NCBI RefSeq assembly: GCF_014648315.1
Contig: NZ_BMQW01000008.1
Coordinates: 124,001-188,000, forward strand
Length of the DNA stretch: 64,000 bases
Reading direction: 5' to 3'
Source of the DNA: Shewanella ulleungensis
GTDB lineage: Bacteria; Pseudomonadota; Gammaproteobacteria; Enterobacterales; Shewanellaceae
The notes under the pieces are model-generated. The model did not search any database, was not told the origin of the DNA, and was given only the letters and a program-made list of their open reading frames with translations. Below are positions 36,545 to 46,116 of this stretch, in pieces. The translations under genes and the position numbers were made by a program. How positions within the stretch are numbered: the first letter of the stretch is position 1; each line of letters starts with the position of its first letter.

Positions 36545-37477
36545 ATGAACAATCAAGGTCAACTTATGTCAGCACAATTAACCTCACGCTTACGAGGATA
36601 TGTTCAGGTCACTAAACCTGGCATCATCATGGGCAATTTAATTTCTGTCGCGGGCGGTTTTTTACTCGCGGCTCAAGGTAATGTTGATTTGACCTTGATG
36701 TTTGCCACCATGATAGGTTTGTCTTTGGTGGTGGCGTCGGGTTGCACAATCAATAACTGTATTGATCGCGACATCGACGCCAAAATGCAGCGCACCTGTA
36801 AACGCGTTACCGTAACAGGTGAACTGTCCATTTCATCGGTATTGATGTTTGGGTTAGGCCTTGGCGCAATTGGATTTGCTATGTTGGCAATATTTACCAA
36901 CAGCCTAGCAGTACTGTTTGCCGCCATTGGCTATGGGGTTTATGTCGGCGTGTATAGCCTGTACATGAAACGCAACTCGGTTTACGGCACCTTAGTGGGC
37001 AGTTTTTCGGGTGCTGTGCCACCGGTTGTGGGGTATTGCGCGGTTACCGGGCAAATGGACATGGGCGCAGGTATCTTGCTGCTGATGTTTAGCCTATGGC
37101 AAATGCCTCACTCGTATGCAATTGCCATTTTTCGCTTTGACGACTACGCCGCGGCTAACATCCCGGTGTTACCCGTAGCAGAAGGCATGGCTAAAGCCAA
37201 ATTACATATTGTGTTATACATTGCCGTATTTGCCTTAGTGAGCGTGTTACTGCCATTAGCCGGATACACTGGCATCGCCTTTACTGCAGTCACTTGCGCC
37301 ACCAGTTTTTGGTGGTTAGCTATGGCCCTTAAAGGCTATCGCCAGGACATCAATTTGCAGTCTTGGGCCAGGCAGGTATTTGGATTTTCTATTATCACCA
37401 TTACCGCATTAAGCGTCACCATGGCATTAGATTTCCAGGTTGCAGCTCAAGCGCCACTGCTGACATTAGTACCTTAA
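36545..37477 (+). CDS. cyoE: Heme O synthase, cyo-operon copy
   Basis: Protoheme farnesyltransferase that supplies heme O to the bo3 oxidase. 310 residues, nine helices. First Asp motif: [18 protein letters not shown], second region: [15 protein letters not shown]. It is a paralogue of ctaB at 7030-7941, and clearly diverged from it (the two differ through most of the protein). An internal ATG at residue 8 ([12 protein letters not shown]) is a possible start. It ends the operon and is followed within 30 bases by a terminator. Confidence 0.96.
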   Translation: MNNQGQLMSAQLTSRLRGYVQVTKPGIIMGNLISVAGGFLLAAQGNVDLTLMFATMIGLSLVVASGCTINNCIDRDIDAKMQRTCKRVTVTGELSISSVLMFGLGLGAIGFAMLAIFTNSLAVLFAAIGYGVYVGVYSLYMKRNSVYGTLVGSFSGAVPPVVGYCAVTGQMDMGAGILLLMFSLWQMPHSYAIAIFRFDDYAAANIPVLPVAEGMAKAKLHIVLYIAVFALVSVLLPLAGYTGIAFTAVTCATSFWWLAMALKGYRQDINLQSWARQVFGFSIITITALSVTMALDFQVAAQAPLLTLVP

Positions 37478-37504
37478 CCTGACACCCCTATTTGCTTTAA
37501 CATA

Positions 37505-37534
37505 AAGCCCGTAAGCCTATGCTGCGGGCTTTTT
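37505..37534 (+). terminator. Terminator of the cyo operon
   Basis: Stem AAGCCCG / CGGGCTT (37505-37511 with 37525-37531), loop of 13 bases that can add an AGC/GCT pairing, then a T-run. It lies 28 bases after the cyoE stop. Confidence 0.85.
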
Positions 37535-37621
37535 ATTTGCTTAATCAGCAATATTGACTAGGGTTAAAGCTCATTTAAATTACCGCATGATTAAAGCCAC
37601 TCTAAAACATAAAAGGATATT

Positions 37622-38437
37622 ATGTTTACCGCGTTAACAACACAATGGCTTACTTGCCTCATCAAACCTGCTTGTTGGTTATTGCGTTTATGTATGCTGT
37701 GCATAGCGTTACAACTGTCACTAGCGGCAACCGCTAGCGCGACATCGCAAACATTAGCCTCAAATGTTGAACCCGCCCTATTTGGTAATTGGATAATCGA
37801 CACGCCTGAGCGGATTAGCTTATTACAGCTAAACCCAAACCAAAGCTACTTATACATTGAATTTAACTTGCTAGCACCACACCAAAGCGTGGCCGAATGG
37901 GGCCGACTCGCTATTGCGCCTAATGGCGTGCGCTTTATTGCCAGTTATACTAATAATCCACACGAGGGTTTCGTGGCTCACCACTTTACTCATCCCACAC
38001 ACCAAATGACACTCACAAAAAGCAACACGGACTTACTGCTCAATGTCGATAGCAATGCCGATAGCGTTACTGATAAACAATATCGTTATAACCGCAACAC
38101 AACCCACCCCGTCTATGGCGTGTGGCACCAATTGTCGACTCCCGCGTTGAGTAGCTTAGTACTGCTAAACAACGGTTATTACGCCTCAGTGCACATTAAC
38201 TTGCATCAGGATCCACATACCGATGCCCACATTACTCACCTACAATGGGGCCGCTTTGAACTACACTCACAACAACTCCATTTACAGCCTATTTTTAATA
38301 GTCATCCACAGCATATATCTTCATTGCCTCGCACCATTAACAGCACGATTTCTCAATCTAACAGACAGCTGGCACTATCATTTCAGTTAGACGGCAACAC
38401 GAATGACATTGAAATAAATCGTCGATATGGGCATTAA
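37622..38437 (+). CDS. Unrecognised exported protein with two similar repeats
   Basis: 271 residues with a signal-like hydrophobic segment (about 15-40, cleavage near ATASA). The mature part appears to hold two related units: one around residues 54-110 (GNW, then SLLQLNPNQSYLYIEFNL, then EWGRLAI) and one around 165-225 (GVW, then SSLVLLNNGYYASVHINL, then QWGRFEL). Each has Gly-Trp, a hydrophobic strand, Tyr and a Trp-Gly-Arg turn, as in small beta-barrel domains. No catalytic motif is visible. It stands alone after the cyo terminator, with an AAAGGA site before ATG 37622. Confidence 0.8.
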   Translation: MFTALTTQWLTCLIKPACWLLRLCMLCIALQLSLAATASATSQTLASNVEPALFGNWIIDTPERISLLQLNPNQSYLYIEFNLLAPHQSVAEWGRLAIAPNGVRFIASYTNNPHEGFVAHHFTHPTHQMTLTKSNTDLLLNVDSNADSVTDKQYRYNRNTTHPVYGVWHQLSTPALSSLVLLNNGYYASVHINLHQDPHTDAHITHLQWGRFELHSQQLHLQPIFNSHPQHISSLPRTINSTISQSNRQLALSFQLDGNTNDIEINRRYGH

Positions 38438-38497
38438 TACAAAGAAATGATGAGGCGAAATAAAATGAGGTTAAGCACGGCTTAACCTCATCAAAAC

Positions 38498-38980
38498 TTA
38501 ATAAGTTGTGTAACTGTTTGCATCGTCTAGCTGAGCTAAAATGGACTTCACTAAACTATCACGCGCCACCAAGTTAGGATCCATTGCAGCAAACTGCGCT
38601 AACATTGGCTCGGGTAAGTTGTCGAAAAAGATAATATATGGCTGGGTAAAGTCGAGTGTCGGCACAGCCTGTTTTAAAGACGTATTAGTCGCGCTAAAGT
38701 GACTACTATCTTTAACCCATTGTTGCATCACTTCTGCCCACAATGGTTGCTCACTTAGCTGGCTCAGGTAGGTTTCTGCATCTTGTTTACTTAAAAATTG
38801 TTCCGCTTTTACATCATAGATATATAACGCAGGAAACTGTGGCTTAGTCGTTTGCGTCGACACTTCAGAATAAAATGCCTCTTTTAAGTGATGACCTAAA
38901 GGCAATACATCTGCTGCACTTGCAAAACTACTTGTGACTAGCAATAAACCAGACAATAAAGTGGCATAGTTAATTTGCAT
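38498..38980 (-). CDS. Unrecognised exported protein next to the ABC exporter
   Basis: 160 residues with a signal peptide ending at ASA-A. The mature protein has no Cys and no repeated motif; a YIIFFDNLPEPM stretch is the only hydrophobic patch. The start chosen is the second ATG of an ATGATG pair (38980) behind GGAGA; frames upstream to 39088 lack a signal peptide in place. It is divergent from the HlyD gene, with about 255 bases between them, so shared control is possible. No family is recognised. Confidence 0.75.
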   Translation of the reverse strand: MQINYATLLSGLLLVTSSFASAADVLPLGHHLKEAFYSEVSTQTTKPQFPALYIYDVKAEQFLSKQDAETYLSQLSEQPLWAEVMQQWVKDSSHFSATNTSLKQAVPTLDFTQPYIIFFDNLPEPMLAQFAAMDPNLVARDSLVKSILAQLDDANSYTTY

Positions 38981-39237
38981 CATTATGTCTCCAAGCGTTG
39001 CATGACGACATAAAATTAAGAAAGGTATAAGGCGACGAAATTTTTGCAGAGAACGGGAGTAACATAGCAAATCCTTTTGTAAGTACATAATAAATTGAGC
39101 TTATCGCCATTAAAGCTTATAGGCTGTTTTTTTTGTGTCAACAAAGAATTAGCTTATTTTTCAAACAAACAATAAGTGCTTTACTTACATGGTTTGATTA
39201 GATTAAATGGATAAAACGATATAAATGGAATTATAAA

Positions 39238-40509
39238 ATGTTTGAAATCCCAAAGGATAAAAACCGTTTTACGCATATAAAAACGCTCTCAATTATTATC
39301 ATTACGTGTTTATTACTAGGTTTAATTGCGTTATTTTTCGGTAAAAATGCCCTCTCCAACTCATCATCAAATTCGCCGAGTGCACTCACCGAAGCAAATC
39401 AACAGCCGATGCTCGTGACAGTTTCAGGCTATGGCAAGTTGGTTCCCAAAATCCAACGGGGGATCAATACCATCAGTAGTGGCCATATCGTCGAGGTACT
39501 GCAACAGCCCGGTAATGTCGTCAATGAGGGTGATGTGATCCTTAAGCTGAACAATCCTAAATTACTCCGGGCTATGGAAACCAGTGAACTGGCGTTACTC
39601 GAGGCGCAGTCTAATCTAACGTTAATTACAGCAGAGTCTCGCCAAGCATTAGATGATCAACAGGGAAAAATGCGCTTGGCTAAAGTGCGCTTAGCCTTAG
39701 CTCAAGCAGAGCTTAGCGCACATGAAAAGCTTAAACAAAATCAGGTTATTTCTGTTTTAGACCTGCATAAAGCTCAAGTTGCTTGGGAGCAAGAAAATGC
39801 TATTTTACAAATGGAAACCAGCCGCCTAGAAACCTTACAACAAACCCGTAAAGCAATTAATGACTCAGCACAGTACCGATTAGAAAAAGCGCAAAAACAA
39901 CGAGAGCTACTGGTGTCTGAAGTCGATCAGTTAGCCATTAGTGCCAGTATGGATGGCATGCTAACAGAACTGGCTAACGACCTAGACATTGGAAGGTATT
40001 TAGACGAAGGGCAGATAGTCGGCATGATTGCTGACTTATCTCAATACTATGCCCGCATTAACATTACCGCCAATGATGCTGAGTTTGTAACCCCTGGCTT
40101 ACCCGCTCGCGTTGCGATTAAAGGCATTGATATTGTCGGAAACGTTACCCGTGTGGAACCCACCGTCAATAATGGCAGCGTTGAAATTGATATTAGTTTT
40201 AACGGTGATTTACCCTCGTCGGTTAGACCTAATATTGATGTTAATGCCGTTATCGAAATTGCCTCACATCAAAAAACCTTAGTGATAAAACGCCCTATTG
40301 GCGTCATTAGGGGTCATCGCCAGTATCCATTATTTGTACTTAATGAAGAACTTGAACAATTTGAAATGCGTCAAGTTAGCATAGGTGACATTGCCGGGGA
40401 GCAAGCACAAGTTATCGCAGGGCTACATCAAGGAGAGCGTTTGTTATTGCAAGTACCGCCGCACCTGCAAAATAGCGTTCAATTTAGTCAGGGAGCACTA
40501 CATGAATAA
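39238..40509 (+). CDS. HlyD/MacA-like membrane fusion protein
   Basis: Periplasmic adaptor of an ABC exporter. 423 residues: one N-terminal helix (about 15-37), a barrel-sandwich domain with GKLVPKIQRGINTISSGHIVEVL and GNVVNEGDVILKLNN, a long coiled-coil hairpin (about 115-235), and C-terminal beta domains ending in GLHQGERLLLQV. First gene of a three-gene operon; the next gene overlaps by eight bases. An outer-membrane TolC-type partner is not encoded nearby. Confidence 0.92.
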   Translation: MFEIPKDKNRFTHIKTLSIIIITCLLLGLIALFFGKNALSNSSSNSPSALTEANQQPMLVTVSGYGKLVPKIQRGINTISSGHIVEVLQQPGNVVNEGDVILKLNNPKLLRAMETSELALLEAQSNLTLITAESRQALDDQQGKMRLAKVRLALAQAELSAHEKLKQNQVISVLDLHKAQVAWEQENAILQMETSRLETLQQTRKAINDSAQYRLEKAQKQRELLVSEVDQLAISASMDGMLTELANDLDIGRYLDEGQIVGMIADLSQYYARINITANDAEFVTPGLPARVAIKGIDIVGNVTRVEPTVNNGSVEIDISFNGDLPSSVRPNIDVNAVIEIASHQKTLVIKRPIGVIRGHRQYPLFVLNEELEQFEMRQVSIGDIAGEQAQVIAGLHQGERLLLQVPPHLQNSVQFSQGALHE

Positions 40510-41209
40510 TAACGTCATCACCTTATCTGGACTGAACAAATCATTTAAGCATCAATCAGGTGATAACCCAGTCTTAAAGCAAATTAACTTACAGATAAAA
40601 ACTGGTGAAATGATTGCAATTTTGGGCGCGTCTGGCAGTGGTAAATCGACTTTGTTATCAATCCTTGGTTTACTAGATATAGCAGATACGGGTAATTACA
40701 AACTATGTAACCAAGACGTTAGCGCATTGTCAGCTTATCAACTCAGTCAATTACGTAACCAACATATTGGTTGGATATTTCAAAACTTTAATTTAATTGC
40801 AGACATGACTGTCGCTGAAAATCTAGCCGTGCCACTACGTTACAATACTGCCGTCAACTCAGCACAATACGCTGAACGCATCAACAATGTGCTGACGCTC
40901 GTTGGGTTAGCAGATCGAAGCTCTTTTTATCCAGATGAACTCTCTGGTGGACAACAACAGCGCGTTGCCATTGCGCGGGCACTCATCTGTGAACCTGACA
41001 TTTTATTATGTGATGAACCCACGGGCAATTTAGACTCAAGCAATGCCGCAAAAATCATGTCCTTGTTAGGTGACTTGCACAAAAAAGGCAAGACCATTCT
41101 CATTATCACTCATGACAATACTGTCGCAGAGTGCTGCGAAAAAGCTTATAAAATGCATGATGGCGAGCTCTCACCTCTTGAAGATGAGGAATACAAACGT
41201 GCTGTTTGA
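40502..41209 (+). CDS. ABC exporter ATP-binding protein, MacB/LolD-like
   Basis: ATPase subunit of 235 residues. Walker [11 protein letters not shown]-loop [11 protein letters not shown], signature [15 protein letters not shown], Walker [13 protein letters not shown] and the H-loop IITHD are all present. The start is ATG 40502, overlapping the adaptor stop by eight bases. It belongs to the class that pairs with FtsX-type permeases and works by a mechanical stroke on a periplasmic substrate. The permease gene overlaps its 3' end by 11 bases. Confidence 0.95.
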   Translation: MNNNVITLSGLNKSFKHQSGDNPVLKQINLQIKTGEMIAILGASGSGKSTLLSILGLLDIADTGNYKLCNQDVSALSAYQLSQLRNQHIGWIFQNFNLIADMTVAENLAVPLRYNTAVNSAQYAERINNVLTLVGLADRSSFYPDELSGGQQQRVAIARALICEPDILLCDEPTGNLDSSNAAKIMSLLGDLHKKGKTILIITHDNTVAECCEKAYKMHDGELSPLEDEEYKRAV

Positions 41210-43574
41210 TCTAAAATATGGATGGAGAAAATGGCGAGGACAACGGGGCATTTGGGCCGTATTGATTGTCAGTTTATGCTTATTTTGCAGTTTAATTGGC
41301 TTTGTAACGAATCTACTTTGGTTATTAAGTAGTGATAGACCTCTGTGGGTAAGCCAAAAATCACCATTAGTGACCATCGCGAACCAAGATTTTAATGCTA
41401 ATTTACAGCCTACATCTGAATTCGATATTGCCTTACTAAAGCAGTTATCGGTGGTGAAATCGGTAGCCAGTATCGCGATACAAACAGCCACTGTATCGGT
41501 TAACACAAAAGAAGTGCCAGGCTTACGTATAGGCTTTTATTCTGACACGTTACTGCCCGTGCTAGGCTTACCTAAACCGTTTACACAGCAAGGCTTTGAA
41601 GCCAAAAACGTCATCTTGTCGTCTCAATTCTGGCACCAGCACGCCAATTCAGGCGATATCTCTCTTCTATCGATGCATTATCTCAACCAAGCTTTGCCTA
41701 TTGCTGGCGTGGCCCCTACATCAATGGATAAAATTGGCAATCTTCAAATAGACCTATGGTTACCTGACAGTTATTTACTGCTCGATGTGCCGCAAATGTT
41801 TGCTGATAATCCAACGCTCTATATCAATAGCAAAACCGATCGCTATGGTTTTGCATTATTACAACAAACCGTTCCAATTGCTCAATTGCAGCAAGCTTAT
41901 TCAACCTTAAAAAAACAAACACCTCGCCCACAAGGTGGTTTTATCGACAGTCAGTTTACTTCATGGCTCATTGACGGGGTAGAACTGAAACCCGTTGAAC
42001 GTGATATGTTACACAAACAAGCATGGATATTATTGATTCTTATCGCTTGTTTTGGCTTTATTGTGTTCAGCGGTATCGTATCAGCATATTTACAACATGG
42101 CATAGTGCGCCAATCTGAAATGCAACTAAAACTGGCTTTAGGAGGTGACAAAAAACAGCTAATAATCCAACTGTTTAACGAAAACATCCCAGCCTTTCTT
42201 GCGCTTATTATTGTCGCCCCTCTGCTCGGCTATGGCATTGGGCAATATGTTAGTCAAATTCCGGTTTATCTCAGTTATTTTGATGATGGTTTGTCATTTA
42301 ACCTTGGTTTATGGACCGCTGCAGTGGCCATATCTATAACACTATATTGGCTATGCTCCCAAATTCCGATGCTCGGTATTATGACGACACAATTTAGTCG
42401 AGGTCGGCATGGACAAATTAGCAAGACACAAAAACGTATGGGGCAACTCACTTTAATTGCTCAACTCACAGTCATTATCAGCGTCATCATTTTGTGTTTG
42501 GTATTATCAGTTTCAGAGTGGAAAAAATACCAAAAAGTCAGCATCCCAACCGACCTATATAGTTATGAGCCCAAAGTCACCAGCCCATTATCACTCGCAC
42601 TGACTGCCGAGCAAATCGAAGGTAAATGGCAAGTGGATGGTAAATCGATTGCGCTATCATCAGCGATGTTTACTGCTCTAGGGGAGCAAGATTTACAATA
42701 TAAAACACTCAATAGCCCAGGGGCAACCAAGCCTGTAAACAGTCTTTATGTGTCTAGCAACTTTTTTGAGTTACTTGGAATAACAACACTTGCTCACACC
42801 AAACTAACCGCCACAGGCTTAATAATAAACAAAACAATGGCAATGCAACTCGCTGACGAACTAGGCTTTAACAATTGGCGAGATGTAAAAGGCACAACAC
42901 TTAGCGTATCTGGATTTTATTACCAGAAACAACTCACCGTCCAAGGGATCATTGAAGATCAATTGCATTTTGGTCTTAATCAAAGCCCGACACCGGTTAT
43001 GTACTTACATTTAAGCATATTTAATCCGTTGTTTGCTCACCGTATTGCGCCTGTTTTCTATAGCAGAACGGCCATACCAGAACTTACTGCATCACGAATA
43101 AATGAGTGGGCTTCGTTACAATCGCCTCATTTAACTTATGCTTTTGATGGCAGTCTAGCGCAACAAATTGTTAATACTAACTCTGCAGGTAAACTATTAT
43201 TTATCACTTCGTTTGCAATGGCTGTGATGATAGGTTTACTGGTTATTTTTACCTTGTATTACCGCTTTCACTTCGCTGTTAAAGTGCAACAACTCAAATT
43301 GGCCATTTTGCTCGCTGTCGGAGGTCAAAAAAACACGTTAACGCTACAAATTATCAAGATGAACATACTGTTAATGTACATTGCGGTTTTATGTTCAGCG
43401 CTACTGATGTTCAGCGTTGATGAATACACTATTGACCTACTTGGGATGTCGATGTTGCAACCAATATTATGGTGTTGCGCCGTTATTTTTTGCACTTTAT
43501 TAATAGTTGTTATTACCTTTTTGGCGACTAAACGCATATTACGCCACAGCATCAGTCGCTTATTACAAGGATAA
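41199..43574 (+). CDS. FtsX-type ABC exporter permease
   Basis: 791-residue permease with an N-terminal helix (about 20-42), a large periplasmic loop, a first FtsX block around residues 270-400, another periplasmic loop and a second FtsX block at the C-terminus (about 665-790). The double-FtsX arrangement places it with peptide/antimicrobial exporter permeases, not single-FtsX MacB or LolCE. GTG 41199 is chosen with GAGGA eight bases upstream; an ATG at 41184 is possible. Substrate unknown; a neighbouring exported protein at 38498-38980 could be a cargo or sensor. Confidence 0.88.
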   Translation: MLFDLKYGWRKWRGQRGIWAVLIVSLCLFCSLIGFVTNLLWLLSSDRPLWVSQKSPLVTIANQDFNANLQPTSEFDIALLKQLSVVKSVASIAIQTATVSVNTKEVPGLRIGFYSDTLLPVLGLPKPFTQQGFEAKNVILSSQFWHQHANSGDISLLSMHYLNQALPIAGVAPTSMDKIGNLQIDLWLPDSYLLLDVPQMFADNPTLYINSKTDRYGFALLQQTVPIAQLQQAYSTLKKQTPRPQGGFIDSQFTSWLIDGVELKPVERDMLHKQAWILLILIACFGFIVFSGIVSAYLQHGIVRQSEMQLKLALGGDKKQLIIQLFNENIPAFLALIIVAPLLGYGIGQYVSQIPVYLSYFDDGLSFNLGLWTAAVAISITLYWLCSQIPMLGIMTTQFSRGRHGQISKTQKRMGQLTLIAQLTVIISVIILCLVLSVSEWKKYQKVSIPTDLYSYEPKVTSPLSLALTAEQIEGKWQVDGKSIALSSAMFTALGEQDLQYKTLNSPGATKPVNSLYVSSNFFELLGITTLAHTKLTATGLIINKTMAMQLADELGFNNWRDVKGTTLSVSGFYYQKQLTVQGIIEDQLHFGLNQSPTPVMYLHLSIFNPLFAHRIAPVFYSRTAIPELTASRINEWASLQSPHLTYAFDGSLAQQIVNTNSAGKLLFITSFAMAVMIGLLVIFTLYYRFHFAVKVQQLKLAILLAVGGQKNTLTLQIIKMNILLMYIAVLCSALLMFSVDEYTIDLLGMSMLQPILWCCAVIFCTLLIVVITFLATKRILRHSISRLLQG

Positions 43575-43746
43575 ATATACCTTCGATATCGACCACACCA
43601 CTGATCATTTGCCGCTTTTTAAGCAATAAAGCGGTATTTACAGCTATTTAGTTACAATTTCTGCTGCAATCAGCTATTCAAATTCAAGTGATTACACTTC
43701 ATACTGAACCATTGCTGGTATCAATTTAGTGTTTAAAGGATATTCC

Positions 43747-44472
43747 ATGGGCCAAGAAACCTCTAAAATCCTCGTTGTCGATGACGACATGAGATTACGT
43801 TCATTATTAGAACGTTACCTGCTTGAACAAGGCTTTCAAGTACGTAGCGCTGCCAATGCTGAACAAATGGACCGATTACTTGAGCGCGAAAACTTTCACC
43901 TTTTAGTACTCGACTTGATGCTACCCGGTGAAGATGGCTTATCCATTTGCCGCCGTTTACGCCAGCAAGAAAACCCAATTCCTATTGTGATGCTCACCGC
44001 GAAAGGCGATGAGGTAGACCGTATTATTGGCCTTGAACTGGGCGCCGATGACTACTTACCTAAGCCCTTTAACCCACGTGAGTTATTAGCACGAATTAAA
44101 GCGGTAATGCGCCGCCAAACTGCTGAGGTGCCGGGCGCGCCTGCACAGCAAGAAGAAATGATTGAGTTTGGTGAGTTCTCGCTTAATTTGGCCACGCGTG
44201 AGATGTTTCATAACGAAGAAAGTATTGCCCTGACTAGTGGCGAATTTGCCGTATTAAAAGTCCTGGTTAACCACCCTCGAGAGCCATTATCGCGCGATAA
44301 GTTAATGAACCTCGCTCGCGGCCGAGACTACTCAGCCCTTGAGCGCTCTATTGATGTGCAAGTGTCACGTCTACGTCGTTTAATTGAAAAAGATGCCGCC
44401 AACCCGCGCTATATTCAAACGGTTTGGGGTTTAGGTTATGTGTTTGTACCCGACGGCACCACGCGTAAGTAA
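43747..44472 (+). CDS. ompR: Osmolarity response regulator OmpR
   Basis: Response regulator of 241 residues: receiver domain with KILVVDDDMRLR, phospho-acceptor Asp in LLVLDLMLPGEDG, Lys in DDYLPKPFNPRELLARI, and a winged helix ending in YIQTVWGLGYVFVPDG. Typical OmpR of gammaproteobacteria, controlling outer-membrane porins. ATG 43747 follows an AAAGGA ribosome site at six bases; a GTG at 43729 is upstream. EnvZ follows after three bases. Confidence 0.96.
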   Translation: MGQETSKILVVDDDMRLRSLLERYLLEQGFQVRSAANAEQMDRLLERENFHLLVLDLMLPGEDGLSICRRLRQQENPIPIVMLTAKGDEVDRIIGLELGADDYLPKPFNPRELLARIKAVMRRQTAEVPGAPAQQEEMIEFGEFSLNLATREMFHNEESIALTSGEFAVLKVLVNHPREPLSRDKLMNLARGRDYSALERSIDVQVSRLRRLIEKDAANPRYIQTVWGLGYVFVPDGTTRK

Positions 44473-44475
44473 TTC

Positions 44476-45819
44476 ATGGAACTAAAGTTAAAATGGTGGC
44501 AACGCTTCTTACCGCGAAGCGCCTTTAGCCAAACGGTATTGCTGATTGGCAGTTTATTACTGATAAACCAATTAGTATCGTATTGGTCTGTCGCCGTTTA
44601 CTTTATCAAACCCAGTTACGAGCAAATTAACCAACTGATTGCACGCCAAATAAACATATTATTTGTTGATGGTGTTGATGTGGGCCGCGAACATCTCACT
44701 ATGGTTGACGCCTTAAATGCCAAGGTACGTGACGATGGCATGACGGTTTACAATCAAAAACAAGCCCAGGAGGCCGGACTCGGCCAAGCCACCTATTACA
44801 GTTTTTTATCTGAACAGATGTCAGTGTATTTGGGCGGTGAAGCAGAAGTACGCTTTTCTCAGGGCGAAAATCTCGACGTGTGGATTAAGCCACCGCAAGC
44901 TCCTACATTATGGATTAAAGTGCCGTTAACCGGCATTAACGAGTCTGACTTATCACCTTTAACCTTATATTTATTAGTGATCGGTGCGCTTAGTGTCGCC
45001 GGCGGCTGGTTATTTGCTCGCAGGCAAAACAGGCCACTAAAACGCTTACAAAAAGCCGCTGTTGCGGTATCTCAAGGCGACTTTCCGCCGACATTGCCGT
45101 TAAGCGGCTCAACTGAAATTGTTGAAGTAACTCATGCGTTTAATCAAATGGCGCATAGCATGAAGCAACTTGAACAAGACCGCGCCTTACTCATGGCAGG
45201 TATCTCGCACGACTTGCGCACGCCACTGACACGAATTCGGTTAGCGTCTGAAATGATGGTTGAAGAAGACCAATATTTAAAAGAAGGCATCGTTACCGAC
45301 ATTGAAGACATGGATGCCATTATTAACCAATTTATTGCCTATATTCGCAACGACCGTGAAGGTGTCCGCGAGCCCGATCAAATTAACCGTTTAATTCAAG
45401 AAATTAGTCAACAGGAATCTCACCGCGAAGAAACAATAGAGCTATCACTAGCCAACTGTCCAGACATTGCCATGAATAGCGTTGCGATTAAACGTGTATT
45501 GAGTAACCTGGTAGAAAATGCGTTTCGTTATGGAAATGGTTGGATCAAAATCAGCTCGTACCGCCAGGAAAAATCTGTCTGTTTTAGTGTCGAAGATAAT
45601 GGCCCAGGCATTGATGAGTCTAAGATCGAACAGTTATTTCAACCATTCACTCAAGGCGACTCTGCTCGCGGCAGTGTAGGCTCAGGCCTAGGGCTGGCGA
45701 TTATTAAGCGGATTATTGACCGACACCATGGCAAAGTAACACTGTCTAACCGCCCCGAGGGAGGATTAAAAGCTGAGGTTTGGCTGCCATTAATGGATAC
45801 AAAGCTCGCTGATAATTAA
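44476..45819 (+). CDS. envZ: Osmosensor histidine kinase EnvZ
   Basis: Inner-membrane kinase for OmpR. 447 residues: two helices (about 18-42 and 160-180) with a periplasmic region between, a HAMP domain ([22 protein letters not shown]), H-box [18 protein letters not shown] with the phospho-His, N-box [11 protein letters not shown] and G-box [18 protein letters not shown]. Tightly linked to ompR. Confidence 0.95.
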   Translation: MELKLKWWQRFLPRSAFSQTVLLIGSLLLINQLVSYWSVAVYFIKPSYEQINQLIARQINILFVDGVDVGREHLTMVDALNAKVRDDGMTVYNQKQAQEAGLGQATYYSFLSEQMSVYLGGEAEVRFSQGENLDVWIKPPQAPTLWIKVPLTGINESDLSPLTLYLLVIGALSVAGGWLFARRQNRPLKRLQKAAVAVSQGDFPPTLPLSGSTEIVEVTHAFNQMAHSMKQLEQDRALLMAGISHDLRTPLTRIRLASEMMVEEDQYLKEGIVTDIEDMDAIINQFIAYIRNDREGVREPDQINRLIQEISQQESHREETIELSLANCPDIAMNSVAIKRVLSNLVENAFRYGNGWIKISSYRQEKSVCFSVEDNGPGIDESKIEQLFQPFTQGDSARGSVGSGLGLAIIKRIIDRHHGKVTLSNRPEGGLKAEVWLPLMDTKLADN

Positions 45820-46116
45820 TATCGACAAGTACTGAACTGTCTAGATACCAAAACACTGAGCATTGCTGTTGAACCCTTACCAGTTTGTCAACCAATGACA
45901 ACCGGGTAATGACCATACATTAAATTGCACTACTTACCGCTTAACGCAGCTTAACACTCCCCTCCTTTTTATCATTCATACAAAATACAACAAGACATTG
46001 ATATAAAAGAAAATAATTCAAAACGCATGGTTGTAAAATATGCCCGACAGCACACGATAAACTGTAATATTAGTGCCATAAAATACTCACAATGGAAATT
46101 GTTTGAGTTTGATTAA
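45820..46116. other. Intergenic region before the chemoreceptor gene
   Basis: 297 bases after envZ. It must contain the promoter of the chemoreceptor. No gene or clear hairpin is visible. Confidence 0.5.

Noticed and set aside
26430..43746. Prophage or integrative element
   Set aside because: No integrase, transposase, phage structural gene, tRNA or attachment-site pair was seen; only the YjdF-flanking repeats hint at mobility.
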